This document shows positions 1 to 6,811 of a stretch of 11,847 bases of DNA, piece after piece. This DNA is from Syntrophaceae bacterium UBA4059. Its GTDB lineage: Bacteria > Desulfobacterota > Syntrophia > Syntrophales > Smithellaceae. The translations under genes were made by a program, and so were the position numbers. How positions within the stretch are numbered: the stretch's first letter is position 1; each line of letters starts with the position of its first letter. Below the pieces are notes generated by a model that saw nothing but the letters and a program-made list of their open reading frames with translations, was not told the DNA's origin and did not search any database. The DNA lies in contig DFZJ01000102.1 of the NCBI GenBank assembly GCA_002382045.1, positions 4,972 through 16,818 on the forward strand, given 5' to 3'.

Positions 1-658
1 CATGCCTTGTCTCTACGGCGCGACCGTCCTGCCGTGAAAGGCCGGCCCGGGAACACTCAAATTGTGACCAACTGAAGTATATCTCAAGTGTGAGTTTTCC
101 GGCTTCAATTTTGGAAAAATCCAGAATATCGTTGATGATGCCGAGCAAAACAGTGACGGATGAATACGCAGTTTTCGCAAATTTGCGCTGCTTTTCCGTC
201 AACTTGGAAGTCAGCAGCAGCTCAAGCATTTCTAATACCCCGTTCATGGACGTTCATGACTCATGTTGGTCAGAGACTGGGATTTGGCCAGGATAGCGGC
301 TTCCGCGTAAACCCTGGCCACCCGCAGTTCGTTCACGGTCTGGGTAAGGGTATCAATCATGGCCATCAGTTCTGCGGTCCGATCGGCCACCTTCTGTTCT
401 ATATTCTCGTCATGATGTCGCAAAGTTTTATCCCATGCCTGGACACTCTCGTTTATGATGTTAACACTGTGATCAATTCCCCGTTTTAATCGGGATAGAA
501 CGTGTGGGCTCGGGTGGTGTAATCGCCTTGTCGGATGAGTGCCAAATTTTATCTTGCATGTGAATAACCGGATCGGTGAACAGCCGCTGGAATCTGAGCG
601 AAAGGATGTAAGCCGCAGTCAACGCGATGAGGATACCGCCGAATATTTTGAATGGATA
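1..658 (-). pseudogene. Decayed sensor histidine kinase (TM-HAMP-coiled coil-HisKA remnant)
   Basis: Read on the minus strand, this stretch is a recognisable but broken sensor kinase. From about 658 a frame encodes a membrane helix (IFGGILIALTAAYILSLRF) followed by a HAMP start (LFTDPVIHMQDKIW). Near 528-535 homology moves to another frame (LIRQGDYTTRAHTFYPD), which meets a TAA at 486-488 where HAMP domains usually have an acidic residue. Near 463-470 it moves again to a frame giving NESVQAWDKTL, a coiled coil with EQKVADRTAEL, and the HisKA lead-in LTNMSHE with the phospho-acceptor His. That frame stops at 244-246. A third shift restores MNGVLEMLELLLTSKLTEKQ and NDILDFSKIEAGKLTLE, open to the window edge. 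The N-terminal sensor domain is missing, and recognisable homology begins within 5 nt of the carboxyltransferase stop codon. Three frame changes plus a stop point to a pseudogene. Poor sequence quality at a contig end is the alternative. Confidence 0.8.
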
Positions 659-662
659 TCAT

Positions 663-2237
663 CTACAATGGAATATTCCCATGCCGTTTTCCATATTTGT
701 TTCTTCTTTTATCCGGCATGGATTTGAGCGCACGAATTAAATAACTCCTTGTTTCGGTGGGCGCGATAACATCCTGAACATTTAAATTGGATGAAATGTC
801 GTATATAGGATTTGCATAAGTTTCGCGATATTCCTTGAGTTTTTGATCTATGAATTCCTTTGTAACCCCTGGCGTTCTACCGTAAAGAAGCATAACTGCC
901 TGCTCAGCGCCCAGGATTCCTGTTTCCATAATCGGCCAGTAAAGCACCATATCATTCCCAAGTCCCGGCAAGACCCCCATGCCGAGATTCCCGCCGCCAT
1001 ATGCTTTTCTTAAAACAAGCGAAATCCTTGGCACAGTCGCTTCGCAGAGTGCGTACAAAACCTTCGCCCCACGCCTGATGATACCCGAATGTTCCTGATC
1101 GGAACCCGGCATATATGCCGGTGTATCTACCAGAAGAATCAGCGGAATATTAAAACAATCGCAGAAACGAATAAATCGCGCCTGTTTGTCGGAGCTGTCA
1201 GCCGTTAATGCACCTGCCTTCACCATAGGCTGATTGGCAACAATACCGATTGTTTTTCCGTCGAGACGGGCAAATCCGACAATCATCTCTTTCGCAAAAT
1301 TTGTTTTTACCTCACAAAAATCGCCGTTATCTACAATTTCCCCGATCACCCTATACATGTCGAAAGCTTTGTTGGGTGAACAAGGCACGATATCATTCAA
1401 TCCGACACAGGCCCTTTCCGGGTCATCACTGCTTTGATATACAGGGGGGGCCTCATCGCAATTTAAAGGAAGAAAACCAAGCAGTCTTCTAATATTGAGC
1501 AGACATTCCTTTTCGTCAGCATAAGTAAAATCGCAGCAGCCGCTTACCTGTGAATGAACAGCAGACCCTCCTAATTCATCTTTTGTAATATCTTCTCCAA
1601 TAATCATTTTTACCACCTGCGGACCGGTAATAAACATGTGGCTCTGCTTCTCGATCATGTAAATAAAGTCTGTCATTGCAGGTATGTAAACCGAAAGCCC
1701 GCCGCAAGTGCCTAGAATGGCAGAAATTTGAGGGATCGCCCCGGAAGCAAGTGTACACGGAAAAAAAACAGAACCGCCATGCTTCTCGGAGAGATTTGAA
1801 AAAAGAGAACTTTTTGCCATGCTTAACACGTCCAGTTCGTCAGACGTCGGGAGCCTCGCGCCAGGAGAATCATAGAGTCCGATGAAAGGGACTTTGCATT
1901 CCATTGCTCGCTCTACGGTCCGATACATTTTATTCCCATGTTCCAGACCGACTGACCCGCCCTTTATCGTTGGATCCTGTGAATATACATATACCTGCCT
2001 TCCGTCTATGGTTCCGCTACCACAGATAATTCCATCTCCCGGAATACCCCGGGCGTGTCCGGCAAGCATATTCATCTCCAACAGGCTGTTTTCATCCAGA
2101 AGTATGCCAAGTCTTTCTCTGGCTGTCAGTTTCCCCATGGCGTGCTGCTCGGCGTTTTTTATTTCACCGCCGCCCAGTCGTACTTTTTGCCGAATTTCAC
2201 CAAGCTCTTTTAATCGTTTTTCCAACAACAGCTCCAT
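663..2237 (-). CDS. Acyl-CoA carboxylase / decarboxylase carboxyltransferase subunit (PccB/MmdA family)
   Basis: The 524-residue product has the full length and two-domain layout of biotin-dependent carboxyltransferase subunits such as propionyl-CoA carboxylase beta and methylmalonyl-CoA decarboxylase alpha. These move a carboxyl group between biotin and an acyl-CoA. Visible landmarks are GKLTARERL (35-43), GGSVG (93-97), ITGPQVVKMIIGEDITKDEL (203-222), GIIRRGAK (385-392) and the family-typical C-terminus KRHGNIPL. Two active-site motifs differ from the usual ones: the N-domain SGGARI is SPGARLP (124-130), and the C-domain KAYGGAY is KAYGGGN (411-417). The start is supported by AAGGAGA just upstream of the ATG. 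It is the last gene of the minus-strand run, 51 nt after the DUF4125 gene. No biotin carboxylase, biotin carrier or membrane decarboxylase subunit is in the window, so carboxylase versus decarboxylase direction and the substrate are open. Family assignment is firm; substrate is unknown. Confidence 0.92.
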   Translation of the reverse strand: MELLLEKRLKELGEIRQKVRLGGGEIKNAEQHAMGKLTARERLGILLDENSLLEMNMLAGHARGIPGDGIICGSGTIDGRQVYVYSQDPTIKGGSVGLEHGNKMYRTVERAMECKVPFIGLYDSPGARLPTSDELDVLSMAKSSLFSNLSEKHGGSVFFPCTLASGAIPQISAILGTCGGLSVYIPAMTDFIYMIEKQSHMFITGPQVVKMIIGEDITKDELGGSAVHSQVSGCCDFTYADEKECLLNIRRLLGFLPLNCDEAPPVYQSSDDPERACVGLNDIVPCSPNKAFDMYRVIGEIVDNGDFCEVKTNFAKEMIVGFARLDGKTIGIVANQPMVKAGALTADSSDKQARFIRFCDCFNIPLILLVDTPAYMPGSDQEHSGIIRRGAKVLYALCEATVPRISLVLRKAYGGGNLGMGVLPGLGNDMVLYWPIMETGILGAEQAVMLLYGRTPGVTKEFIDQKLKEYRETYANPIYDISSNLNVQDVIAPTETRSYLIRALKSMPDKRRNKYGKRHGNIPL

Positions 2238-2288
2238 ATTGATATTCTCCTTGCTTTAATTTTACAGGTTATATTCACAAATCACGTT

Positions 2289-2885
2289 TTATGCTATTGC
2301 CTTTTGGGCTGACTCTTCGGCTTCCTCAAGCGAAGAATACCCCAAACCCTTCACCATGTGGGCATAGATTTCTTCGGTCATATTCTTTGCCTGACTGCGG
2401 TTAACCATAATATCGCGAAAGAGATGGGTCAGCGTCATCAGCGAGTATGTCTCAAGTTCGCAACAAAGATAAGTCTTAAAAGAAGTGTCAGCCTGCCGCC
2501 TCTCGTTGCCCGTTGCTCCGAGAGGACGTCCGCGTGACATTAACGCAGGATATTTTAAAAACATTTCTTTCTGCCATTCCATCTGGGCCGCAACAATTTC
2601 ATGAATCATATTAATAATCTGAGGATTTTCATGCAGGGAAGGCACGATATTTTCCATGCGGGCATACTTCAATGTCATCAGATTCCGGCAATCGTTCACG
2701 GCGCATTTTAAATCAAACAGATAACTCTGCAATGTTTCCTCTGACCAGGCCGAAAACTGGGCGGAGCGCATGACGCGGAATCCTTCCGGATCCTCCTGGC
2801 ATGAAACCGGATGACGGGAACTAACAGAGACAAACATATCAAACTCGATTTCGAGTATTTGTGAGATCAATGCTTCTTTTTCCAT
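2289..2885 (-). CDS. DUF4125 family protein
   Basis: A 198-residue, mostly helical soluble protein that I recognise as DUF4125, a family without an assigned function. Typical family features are CQEDPEGFRVMRSAQF (29-44), RNLMTLKYARM (67-77), MEW (102-104), the linker RGRP (118-121), DTSFKTYL (133-140) and the GYSSLEEAE tail. No signal peptide or membrane helix is visible. The two halves repeat each other: residues 36-77 align without gaps to 136-177 (see findings). The start is supported by GAGGAG 6 nt before the ATG, and the gene begins 12 nt after the epimerase stop, so translation is probably coupled. Its neighbours are the epimerase, the DUF4037 protein and the TPR protein; my recollection is that DUF4125 and DUF4037 genes tend to lie together in other anaerobes, but I could not check that here. 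Function unknown. Confidence 0.88.
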   Translation of the reverse strand: MEKEALISQILEIEFDMFVSVSSRHPVSCQEDPEGFRVMRSAQFSAWSEETLQSYLFDLKCAVNDCRNLMTLKYARMENIVPSLHENPQIINMIHEIVAAQMEWQKEMFLKYPALMSRGRPLGATGNERRQADTSFKTYLCCELETYSLMTLTHLFRDIMVNRSQAKNMTEEIYAHMVKGLGYSSLEEAEESAQKAIA

Positions 2886-2897
2886 GGCAACTCCTCT

Positions 2898-3824
2898 TCA
2901 ATCGGTATCGTTTGTATTATTATGGTGCCAGTCATAGGTTTTCCGCATCCCTTCGATAAATGAAGTGTATTTAAAATCGAGTGTATGTTGAATCAGCTCG
3001 CCGGAATAAATCAAATGACTATCTAAAGGAAAGGGCAGGGGAATCTTTTTTTTATCTATTTCAGCAGCGCTCATGAATCTTTTGGATATAGGCATGCCAC
3101 TGATTACTTCAAGGATTTCAATAAGCCGACCGTATGAAATGAGTTCTGGAGCACATAGATTAAATGTCTTGTTATATGTGTCCGGATTTCCCATGCACAA
3201 AACAATAATCTGAGCCGCATCCCATACGGAAATAAATTGAAATAGGGGCAGGTCGTTTTCAGGTATCACGGTCAATTGCTTTTTACGAATCAAATCGAAA
3301 AAATAGCTCTCACGGGGGGCATAATTGTATTTCCCGTAAATGATGCCCGGCCGAAGACCGGTGAAAGGTATATGATTATACTTGCACTGTGTTGTCATGG
3401 CTTTTTCGGCCAGCGATTTCTGGTATCCGTAATTTGCGGCGGGGCCGAGTTCGGGCTGAGGGCCGGTTAAAGTGGGAGAGCCCTCTTTGATGGGGAGGGT
3501 TTTTGTTGGTGCATAAACAGAAACCGTACTGATAAAAATATAATGATTAACTGTTTTACGGGGCAGAACAAGAAACAGACCGTTTACATCCTGGGGCGTA
3601 TAAGCGCAAAAATCAATAACCGCATGCCAGGATAATTTTGGAAGCAACAATTTTAGACCGGTGATATCGTTTCGATCGCATTTAAGTTCCACAACCCCTT
3701 CCATGTTTAGTGGGCGGTTCCCTCGATTCACCACATATATCCGGTAGTCATGATTTTGAGCCAGGCTTTCGACAAAAATCCTGCCGAGAAAATAGCTTCC
3801 GCCGATAATCAATAAATTTTTCAT
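2898..3824 (-). CDS. NAD-dependent epimerase/dehydratase-like protein (extended SDR)
   Basis: The 308-residue product is an extended short-chain dehydrogenase, the fold of nucleotide-sugar epimerases, dehydratases and reductases. The N-terminal Rossmann motif is GGSYFLG (8-14), a variant of TGxxGxxG. Further landmarks are DFCAY (71-75), the catalytic-Ser strand HYIFISTVSVYA (94-105), the YxxxK pair Y132/K136 in NYGYQKSLAEK, and GLRPGIIYG (156-164). The C-terminal half would bind the second substrate and gives no clear specificity. The start is supported by AAAGGGCGGC before the ATG. It begins 18 nt after the DUF4037 gene and ends 12 nt before DUF4125. No glycosyltransferase or sugar-nucleotide gene is nearby, so a classical sugar role is not supported. 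The GGxxFLG opening also occurs in SDR-fold RNA-binding proteins, but the intact YxxxK favours an enzyme. Confidence 0.88.
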   Translation of the reverse strand: MKNLLIIGGSYFLGRIFVESLAQNHDYRIYVVNRGNRPLNMEGVVELKCDRNDITGLKLLLPKLSWHAVIDFCAYTPQDVNGLFLVLPRKTVNHYIFISTVSVYAPTKTLPIKEGSPTLTGPQPELGPAANYGYQKSLAEKAMTTQCKYNHIPFTGLRPGIIYGKYNYAPRESYFFDLIRKKQLTVIPENDLPLFQFISVWDAAQIIVLCMGNPDTYNKTFNLCAPELISYGRLIEILEVISGMPISKRFMSAAEIDKKKIPLPFPLDSHLIYSGELIQHTLDFKYTSFIEGMRKTYDWHHNNTNDTD

Positions 3825-3842
3825 GCCGCCCTTTTGTTGTTT

Positions 3843-4769
3843 TTACCCGACCCAGACATTCAGGTCGCGTAATCTATCATCTTTTATTTTATTATGTATT
3901 TCCGGACCATGATCAGCCATGAATGAACTGTCGTTGTAACTAAGCTCCTGCTTTTTTAACTCTTTAATAACAGTGGCGCACATTCCTTCGACCCGTTTAA
4001 TTTTTTCTTCGGATTCGGGTTCCGATATCAACGCTGCAACTTCTCTGTGCGTCCACTCGCCCAGAATCGGGAGACCTTTCACCGCCCGGTGCATCCATTT
4101 GTAAAACGGAGCGTATTTTCTGTTTAAAAGAAATATGAGAGATATAAAATCAGCGCAGAATTTAGTTTCAGCATATTGTGCGCAGAAATATTCGCTTCGC
4201 TGAATGCATCTCGGCAAGTTGTATTGCCCGGTTTGACCGATAGTCATGCATCGTGATGCAATTTTTTTAAGCCTGACATCCTCCGGATAAAAATCAAGCA
4301 GGGTGTTGCGCCAGCGGGTAAACTCTTTGAGCGGGTCATAAAATACCTTCCCATTCGTACAAGCCGCCAGATTATTTTCCGGGATTATCAGCCATTCATT
4401 AAGGTCTGACGGCATATGGTCGAAGCCGATAAATTTCCGGTAAAACCGGTTGATCTCGAAAACACCGATTCGTTCATCGCCCCATTGGCTGGCTTGTCTT
4501 GGGCCAAAGCCGGCGAACGACCGCGGCAATGCGGCTACAGCCGACTTTAATTTTCTACTGATAATTTCATAGTCTTTGGGAGCCAGCCATAAACAGAATC
4601 CAGGCCCCCAGTCATGATCCCGGGACAAGCCGTCATCGAATCCGAAACATTCGGAACCGTCTCCTACCAGACCAGCCGCCATACGATCGATATAGTCGCC
4701 AAACTCCTCGCGGAGCATGGGGAAGCCGACTTCATTAAAATATGTTTCTGATAATTCAAGCCCTTTCAT
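3843..4769 (-). CDS. DUF4037 domain protein, predicted nucleotidyltransferase fold
   Basis: A 308-residue protein that I recognise as DUF4037. The N-terminal part carries the conserved block GLVGDGSECFGFDDGLSRDH followed by DWGPGFCLWL (33-62). This fits the polymerase-beta-like nucleotidyltransferase signature: a GS pair (38-39), then an acidic pair D51-x-D53 that would bind metal. E105 in FEINRFYRKFIG may be the third carboxylate. Such enzymes transfer a nucleotide to a small molecule, protein or RNA; the target here is unknown. The C-terminal half (about 140-308) is helical and Cys-rich, including RCIQRSEYFCAQ. I start it at the ATG at 4769: MKGLELS is the usual family opening, GGAAAGG sits just upstream, and this leaves a 10-nt gap after the TPR stop. 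A longer reading frame from 4820 would overlap the TPR gene and adds an unconvincing hydrophobic leader. It lies between TPR and epimerase genes with very short gaps. Confidence 0.87.
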   Translation of the reverse strand: MKGLELSETYFNEVGFPMLREEFGDYIDRMAAGLVGDGSECFGFDDGLSRDHDWGPGFCLWLAPKDYEIISRKLKSAVAALPRSFAGFGPRQASQWGDERIGVFEINRFYRKFIGFDHMPSDLNEWLIIPENNLAACTNGKVFYDPLKEFTRWRNTLLDFYPEDVRLKKIASRCMTIGQTGQYNLPRCIQRSEYFCAQYAETKFCADFISLIFLLNRKYAPFYKWMHRAVKGLPILGEWTHREVAALISEPESEEKIKRVEGMCATVIKELKKQELSYNDSSFMADHGPEIHNKIKDDRLRDLNVWVG

Positions 4770-4779
4770 GCCTTTCCGC

Positions 4780-5337
4780 TCACTTATCAGAATTGGATAA
4801 AACAGATATATTCTTTTCAACCAACCCTGCTCTTTCCTCCATGTTCAACTCCTCGTAAAGTGCTTTCGCCTTATAAAACCATTCAAGAGCAGATTTAAAT
4901 TCCTTTTTCTGAACACAAATATATCCGATATCGCTGTATTGATCGGCAAGACCGGGCTTGTCGCCCTGTAATTTAAAGGCTGCCACCGACTTATCGTAAC
5001 TTTTTCGTGCATTATCCCATTCGCCTTTGTCGCGATAAACGGACCCGACATTACCGAATTGTTGTCCGACGCCAAGCATATCATCAAGTACATGATACAG
5101 AGCTGCTGACTTATTAAAAGCAACAAGCGCGTTATCTAAATCACCGATCGCAACCTGTGCATGCCCGATATTGTTAAGGAGTATCGCTTTAATTTCCTGT
5201 TCTTTCGAACATCCTGTTTCCGTTAGTAGGTTCAGGGCTTCAGCATAGCTCTGCAACGCTCCGTTATAATCACCTTGACCAGAAAGGTCTCCTGCTTTAC
5301 GATTCAAATTCATGACCGAGTCAATTTTTGAATCCAT
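4780..5337 (-). CDS. Tetratricopeptide repeat protein
   Basis: A 185-residue soluble protein made almost wholly of about four TPR helix pairs, at roughly residues 10-40, 52-85, 92-125 and 132-165. Repeat cores are visible as GDYNGALQSYAEAL, GDLDNALVAFNKSAALY, GEWDNARKSYDKSVAAF and KEFKSALEWFYKAKALYEEL. Longer, evenly spaced units with N/G-x-G at helix ends resemble the Rapsyn/LGN type of TPR. TPRs are protein-docking scaffolds, so this is a candidate partner for the neighbouring DUF4037 or DUF4125 protein. There is no signal peptide. I use the ATG at 5337 (MDSKIDSVMNL), 4 nt after the crotonase stop with AAGGATG and TAAGG upstream. An upstream in-frame start at 5436 would overlap the crotonase gene by about 95 nt and adds a low-complexity basic leader, so I reject it. 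Confidence 0.87.
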   Translation of the reverse strand: MDSKIDSVMNLNRKAGDLSGQGDYNGALQSYAEALNLLTETGCSKEQEIKAILLNNIGHAQVAIGDLDNALVAFNKSAALYHVLDDMLGVGQQFGNVGSVYRDKGEWDNARKSYDKSVAAFKLQGDKPGLADQYSDIGYICVQKKEFKSALEWFYKAKALYEELNMEERAGLVEKNISVLSNSDK

Positions 5338-5341
5338 AACC

Positions 5342-6139
5342 TTAACATCCTTTGAAAACAGGTTTTCGTTTTTCAATAAACGCGTTTTGGCCTTCTTTAA
5401 GGTCTTCGCTGTCGAAACCTTGTGCCATGATCGCATCTGCTTCCTTTAAGTCTGTTTCCTTAAATTCAACGGCCCGAGAAAGCATACTCAATATCCGCTT
5501 ACTCCCCTTAAGGGACAATGGTGCATTTCCGGCAATCTCATTTGCAAGGGCATAGGTCGTAGCTGAAAGTTCTGACCGAGGAACAAGATAATCCACAATC
5601 CCCATTTCCTTGACTTTCCGGCCCTCGTATTTCCGGGCTGTGAAAAAAATTTCTTTGGTCCGCGCCATTCCGATAACTTCCGTGAATTGTTTAAAGCCTT
5701 CCGGATGATATATAAGACCAAGTTTTGCCGGAGGCATGCTAACGCTGATATCTTCAACGCCGACACGCATATCGCAACACAATGCGAGGTTCAGGCCGGC
5801 CCCTAGTGCATAACCGTTCATCATTGCGATGGTCGGAAATGGATAGTTTTTAACGCTGGACAATGCCAATTTCAGGGGATTTTCTTTTTTCATTATTGCC
5901 GCCATCTCCGGCGTAAGATCAGTTGGGATGGATAGAATGTCGTATCCGGAAGAAAAAGCTTTGTCTCCTGATCCTGTGAATACAACAGTCCGAATGGTTT
6001 CATCCTGTTCCCATTCTTTCAATGTCAAATGAAGTTTAATAAGCAGTTCCGGTGAAAAAGAATTCTTTCTTTCAGGCCGGTTAAAAATTATGGTGCCCAC
6101 ATTTCCATTTTTTTCTTTTATCAGCAATTCATTCCCCAT
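5342..6139 (-). CDS. Enoyl-CoA hydratase/isomerase (crotonase) family protein lacking both hydratase glutamates
   Basis: The 265-residue product is a crotonase-fold CoA-ester enzyme. The CoA-binding and oxyanion-hole elements are present: FNRPERKNSF (19-28), AFSSGYDI (61-68) and MNGYALGAGLNLALCCD (107-123). In enoyl-CoA hydratase two glutamates add water. By motif alignment the first position is N117 (GAGLN where hydratases have GGGCE) and the second is P137 (SMPPAKLG where hydratases have QPEILLG). The block SMPPAKLGLIYHPEG is closer to the E. coli methylmalonyl-CoA decarboxylase ScpB/YgfG pattern SMTPVNLGVPYN, including Y144. It is therefore probably not a hydratase; decarboxylase, isomerase or hydrolase chemistry are possible. 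The ATG at 6139 is chosen because GGAGGT lies 5-12 nt upstream; a TTG at 6154 is in frame but less likely. The next gene, TPR, follows after 4 nt. Confidence 0.9.
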   Translation of the reverse strand: MGNELLIKEKNGNVGTIIFNRPERKNSFSPELLIKLHLTLKEWEQDETIRTVVFTGSGDKAFSSGYDILSIPTDLTPEMAAIMKKENPLKLALSSVKNYPFPTIAMMNGYALGAGLNLALCCDMRVGVEDISVSMPPAKLGLIYHPEGFKQFTEVIGMARTKEIFFTARKYEGRKVKEMGIVDYLVPRSELSATTYALANEIAGNAPLSLKGSKRILSMLSRAVEFKETDLKEADAIMAQGFDSEDLKEGQNAFIEKRKPVFKGC

Positions 6140-6186
6140 ATTTCCCACCTCCAACGGCTATAGCATAGTGTATAATATATAGAGCA

Positions 6187-6217
6187 TTCCGCCTGCACGT
6201 CGATCCACCAAGCGGAA
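6187..6217. repeat. Short inverted repeat in the FKBP-crotonase gap
   Basis: TTCCGC (6187-6192) is the reverse complement of GCGGAA (6212-6217), with a 19-nt spacer. It sits in the 103-nt gap between the FKBP and crotonase genes. On the minus strand it is followed by an AT-rich stretch (TATATATTATACACTATG) that could hold a -10 element for a separate crotonase-operon promoter. There is no T-run directly after the stem, so a terminator is unlikely. The stem is short and may be chance. Confidence 0.2.
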
Positions 6218-6242
6218 AATATATTTTTTTACCTGATTGATC

Positions 6243-6677
6243 TCACCAATCAGTATTCACATCGACAATATCGACTTTATAAATCAAATCAATCCCTGCA
6301 TAGCGGTGATTCCGGTCAAGATATATCCAGTCTCCGATATACCCCTGCACCGTGAACAACTCACTTTCAAAAATTGTCTCATACCTTCTAATTCTGCCGC
6401 CGACCTTTATTTCAATATCTGATGGGAGTTCGCGTCTGTTAACTCTTAATATCAATTCCTTTTTCCGCTTCCCATAACCCTGCTCTGCAGGAACATGGAC
6501 GGTTTTGCTTTGGCCAGGGCCAAGCGCCAGGATCTGATTTTCCAAACCCAATGGGAAATCTCCGCGGCCCATTTGAAATTTTATCGGAGTATTGGCATAA
6601 GTGTTGTCCAGTACATTCCCGGAAACATCTTCTACGATGTAACGCATAGTAACAATTGTATTTTCAGTGATAATCAT
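6243..6677 (-). CDS. SlyD-like FKBP-type peptidyl-prolyl cis-trans isomerase
   Basis: A 144-residue FKBP/SlyD-family protein, which speeds proline cis-trans isomerisation and often acts as a cytoplasmic folding helper. The FKBP half is split by an insert-in-flap domain, as in SlyD. Landmarks are VTMRYIVEDVSGNVLDNT (9-26), FQMGRGDFPLGLENQILAL (34-52), VPAEQGYGK (62-70), the flap domain from about 75 to 118, and DRNHRYAGIDLIYKVDIV (121-138), matching SlyD's DGNHxLAGxxLxFxVEV. The His/Cys-rich metal-binding tail of enterobacterial SlyD is absent. There is no signal peptide. The start ATG has only a weak ribosome site and lies inside a tandem TGATAATCAT repeat. It is the first gene of the minus-strand run, 103 nt before the crotonase ATG, so it may be a separate unit or the operon leader. 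Confidence 0.88.
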   Translation of the reverse strand: MIITENTIVTMRYIVEDVSGNVLDNTYANTPIKFQMGRGDFPLGLENQILALGPGQSKTVHVPAEQGYGKRKKELILRVNRRELPSDIEIKVGGRIRRYETIFESELFTVQGYIGDWIYLDRNHRYAGIDLIYKVDIVDVNTDW

Positions 6678-6687
6678 TGATAATCAT
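6668..6687. promoter_or_regulatory. Tandem TGATAATCAT repeat over the FKBP start codon (possible metal-repressor site)
   Basis: Two exact head-to-tail copies of TGATAATCAT (6668-6677 and 6678-6687) overlap the FKBP initiation codon. Each contains TGATAATCA, the core of the E. coli-type Fur consensus GATAATGATWATCATTATC. Spacing and arms do not make a full 19-bp Fur box, and the repeat partly lies in coding sequence. It could be an operator for a Fur-family regulator that represses the minus-strand operon, or simply AT-rich coincidence. Confidence 0.25.
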
Positions 6688-6728
6688 TCTATAAAGGCAA
6701 ATGCTTTGGTCCGTATTGAACAATAATG

Positions 6729-6753
6729 ATCAACCGCTAATAATTAACCGCTA
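6729..6753. repeat. Direct repeat AT(C/T)AACCGCTA, possible operator half-sites
   Basis: ATCAACCGCTA (6729-6739) and ATTAACCGCTA (6743-6753) are direct repeats with 10 of 11 identical bases and a 14-bp period. They lie about 52-76 bp upstream of the FKBP start, where a regulator of the minus-strand operon could bind. No clear -35/-10 pair was found nearby. Confidence 0.3.
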
Positions 6754-6811
6754 TTTTCTGATATATTCAATATCCATGCCAATAGGCTCACATGAACGAT
6801 GCCTTTATTGA

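Noticed and set aside
160..489. Plus-strand open frame of 109 codons
   Set aside because: It is the opposite strand of the kinase remnant, whose HAMP and HisKA motifs are clear; the plus-strand translation resembles nothing.
4770..4820. Longer DUF4037 start giving a hydrophobic N-terminal leader
   Set aside because: It overlaps the TPR gene, lacks a good ribosome site and precedes the family-typical MKGLELS start, which has GGAAAGG upstream.
5338..5436. Longer TPR start overlapping the crotonase gene
   Set aside because: The added residues are basic low-complexity out-of-frame crotonase sequence; the ATG at 5337 fits the 4-nt gap and ribosome site.
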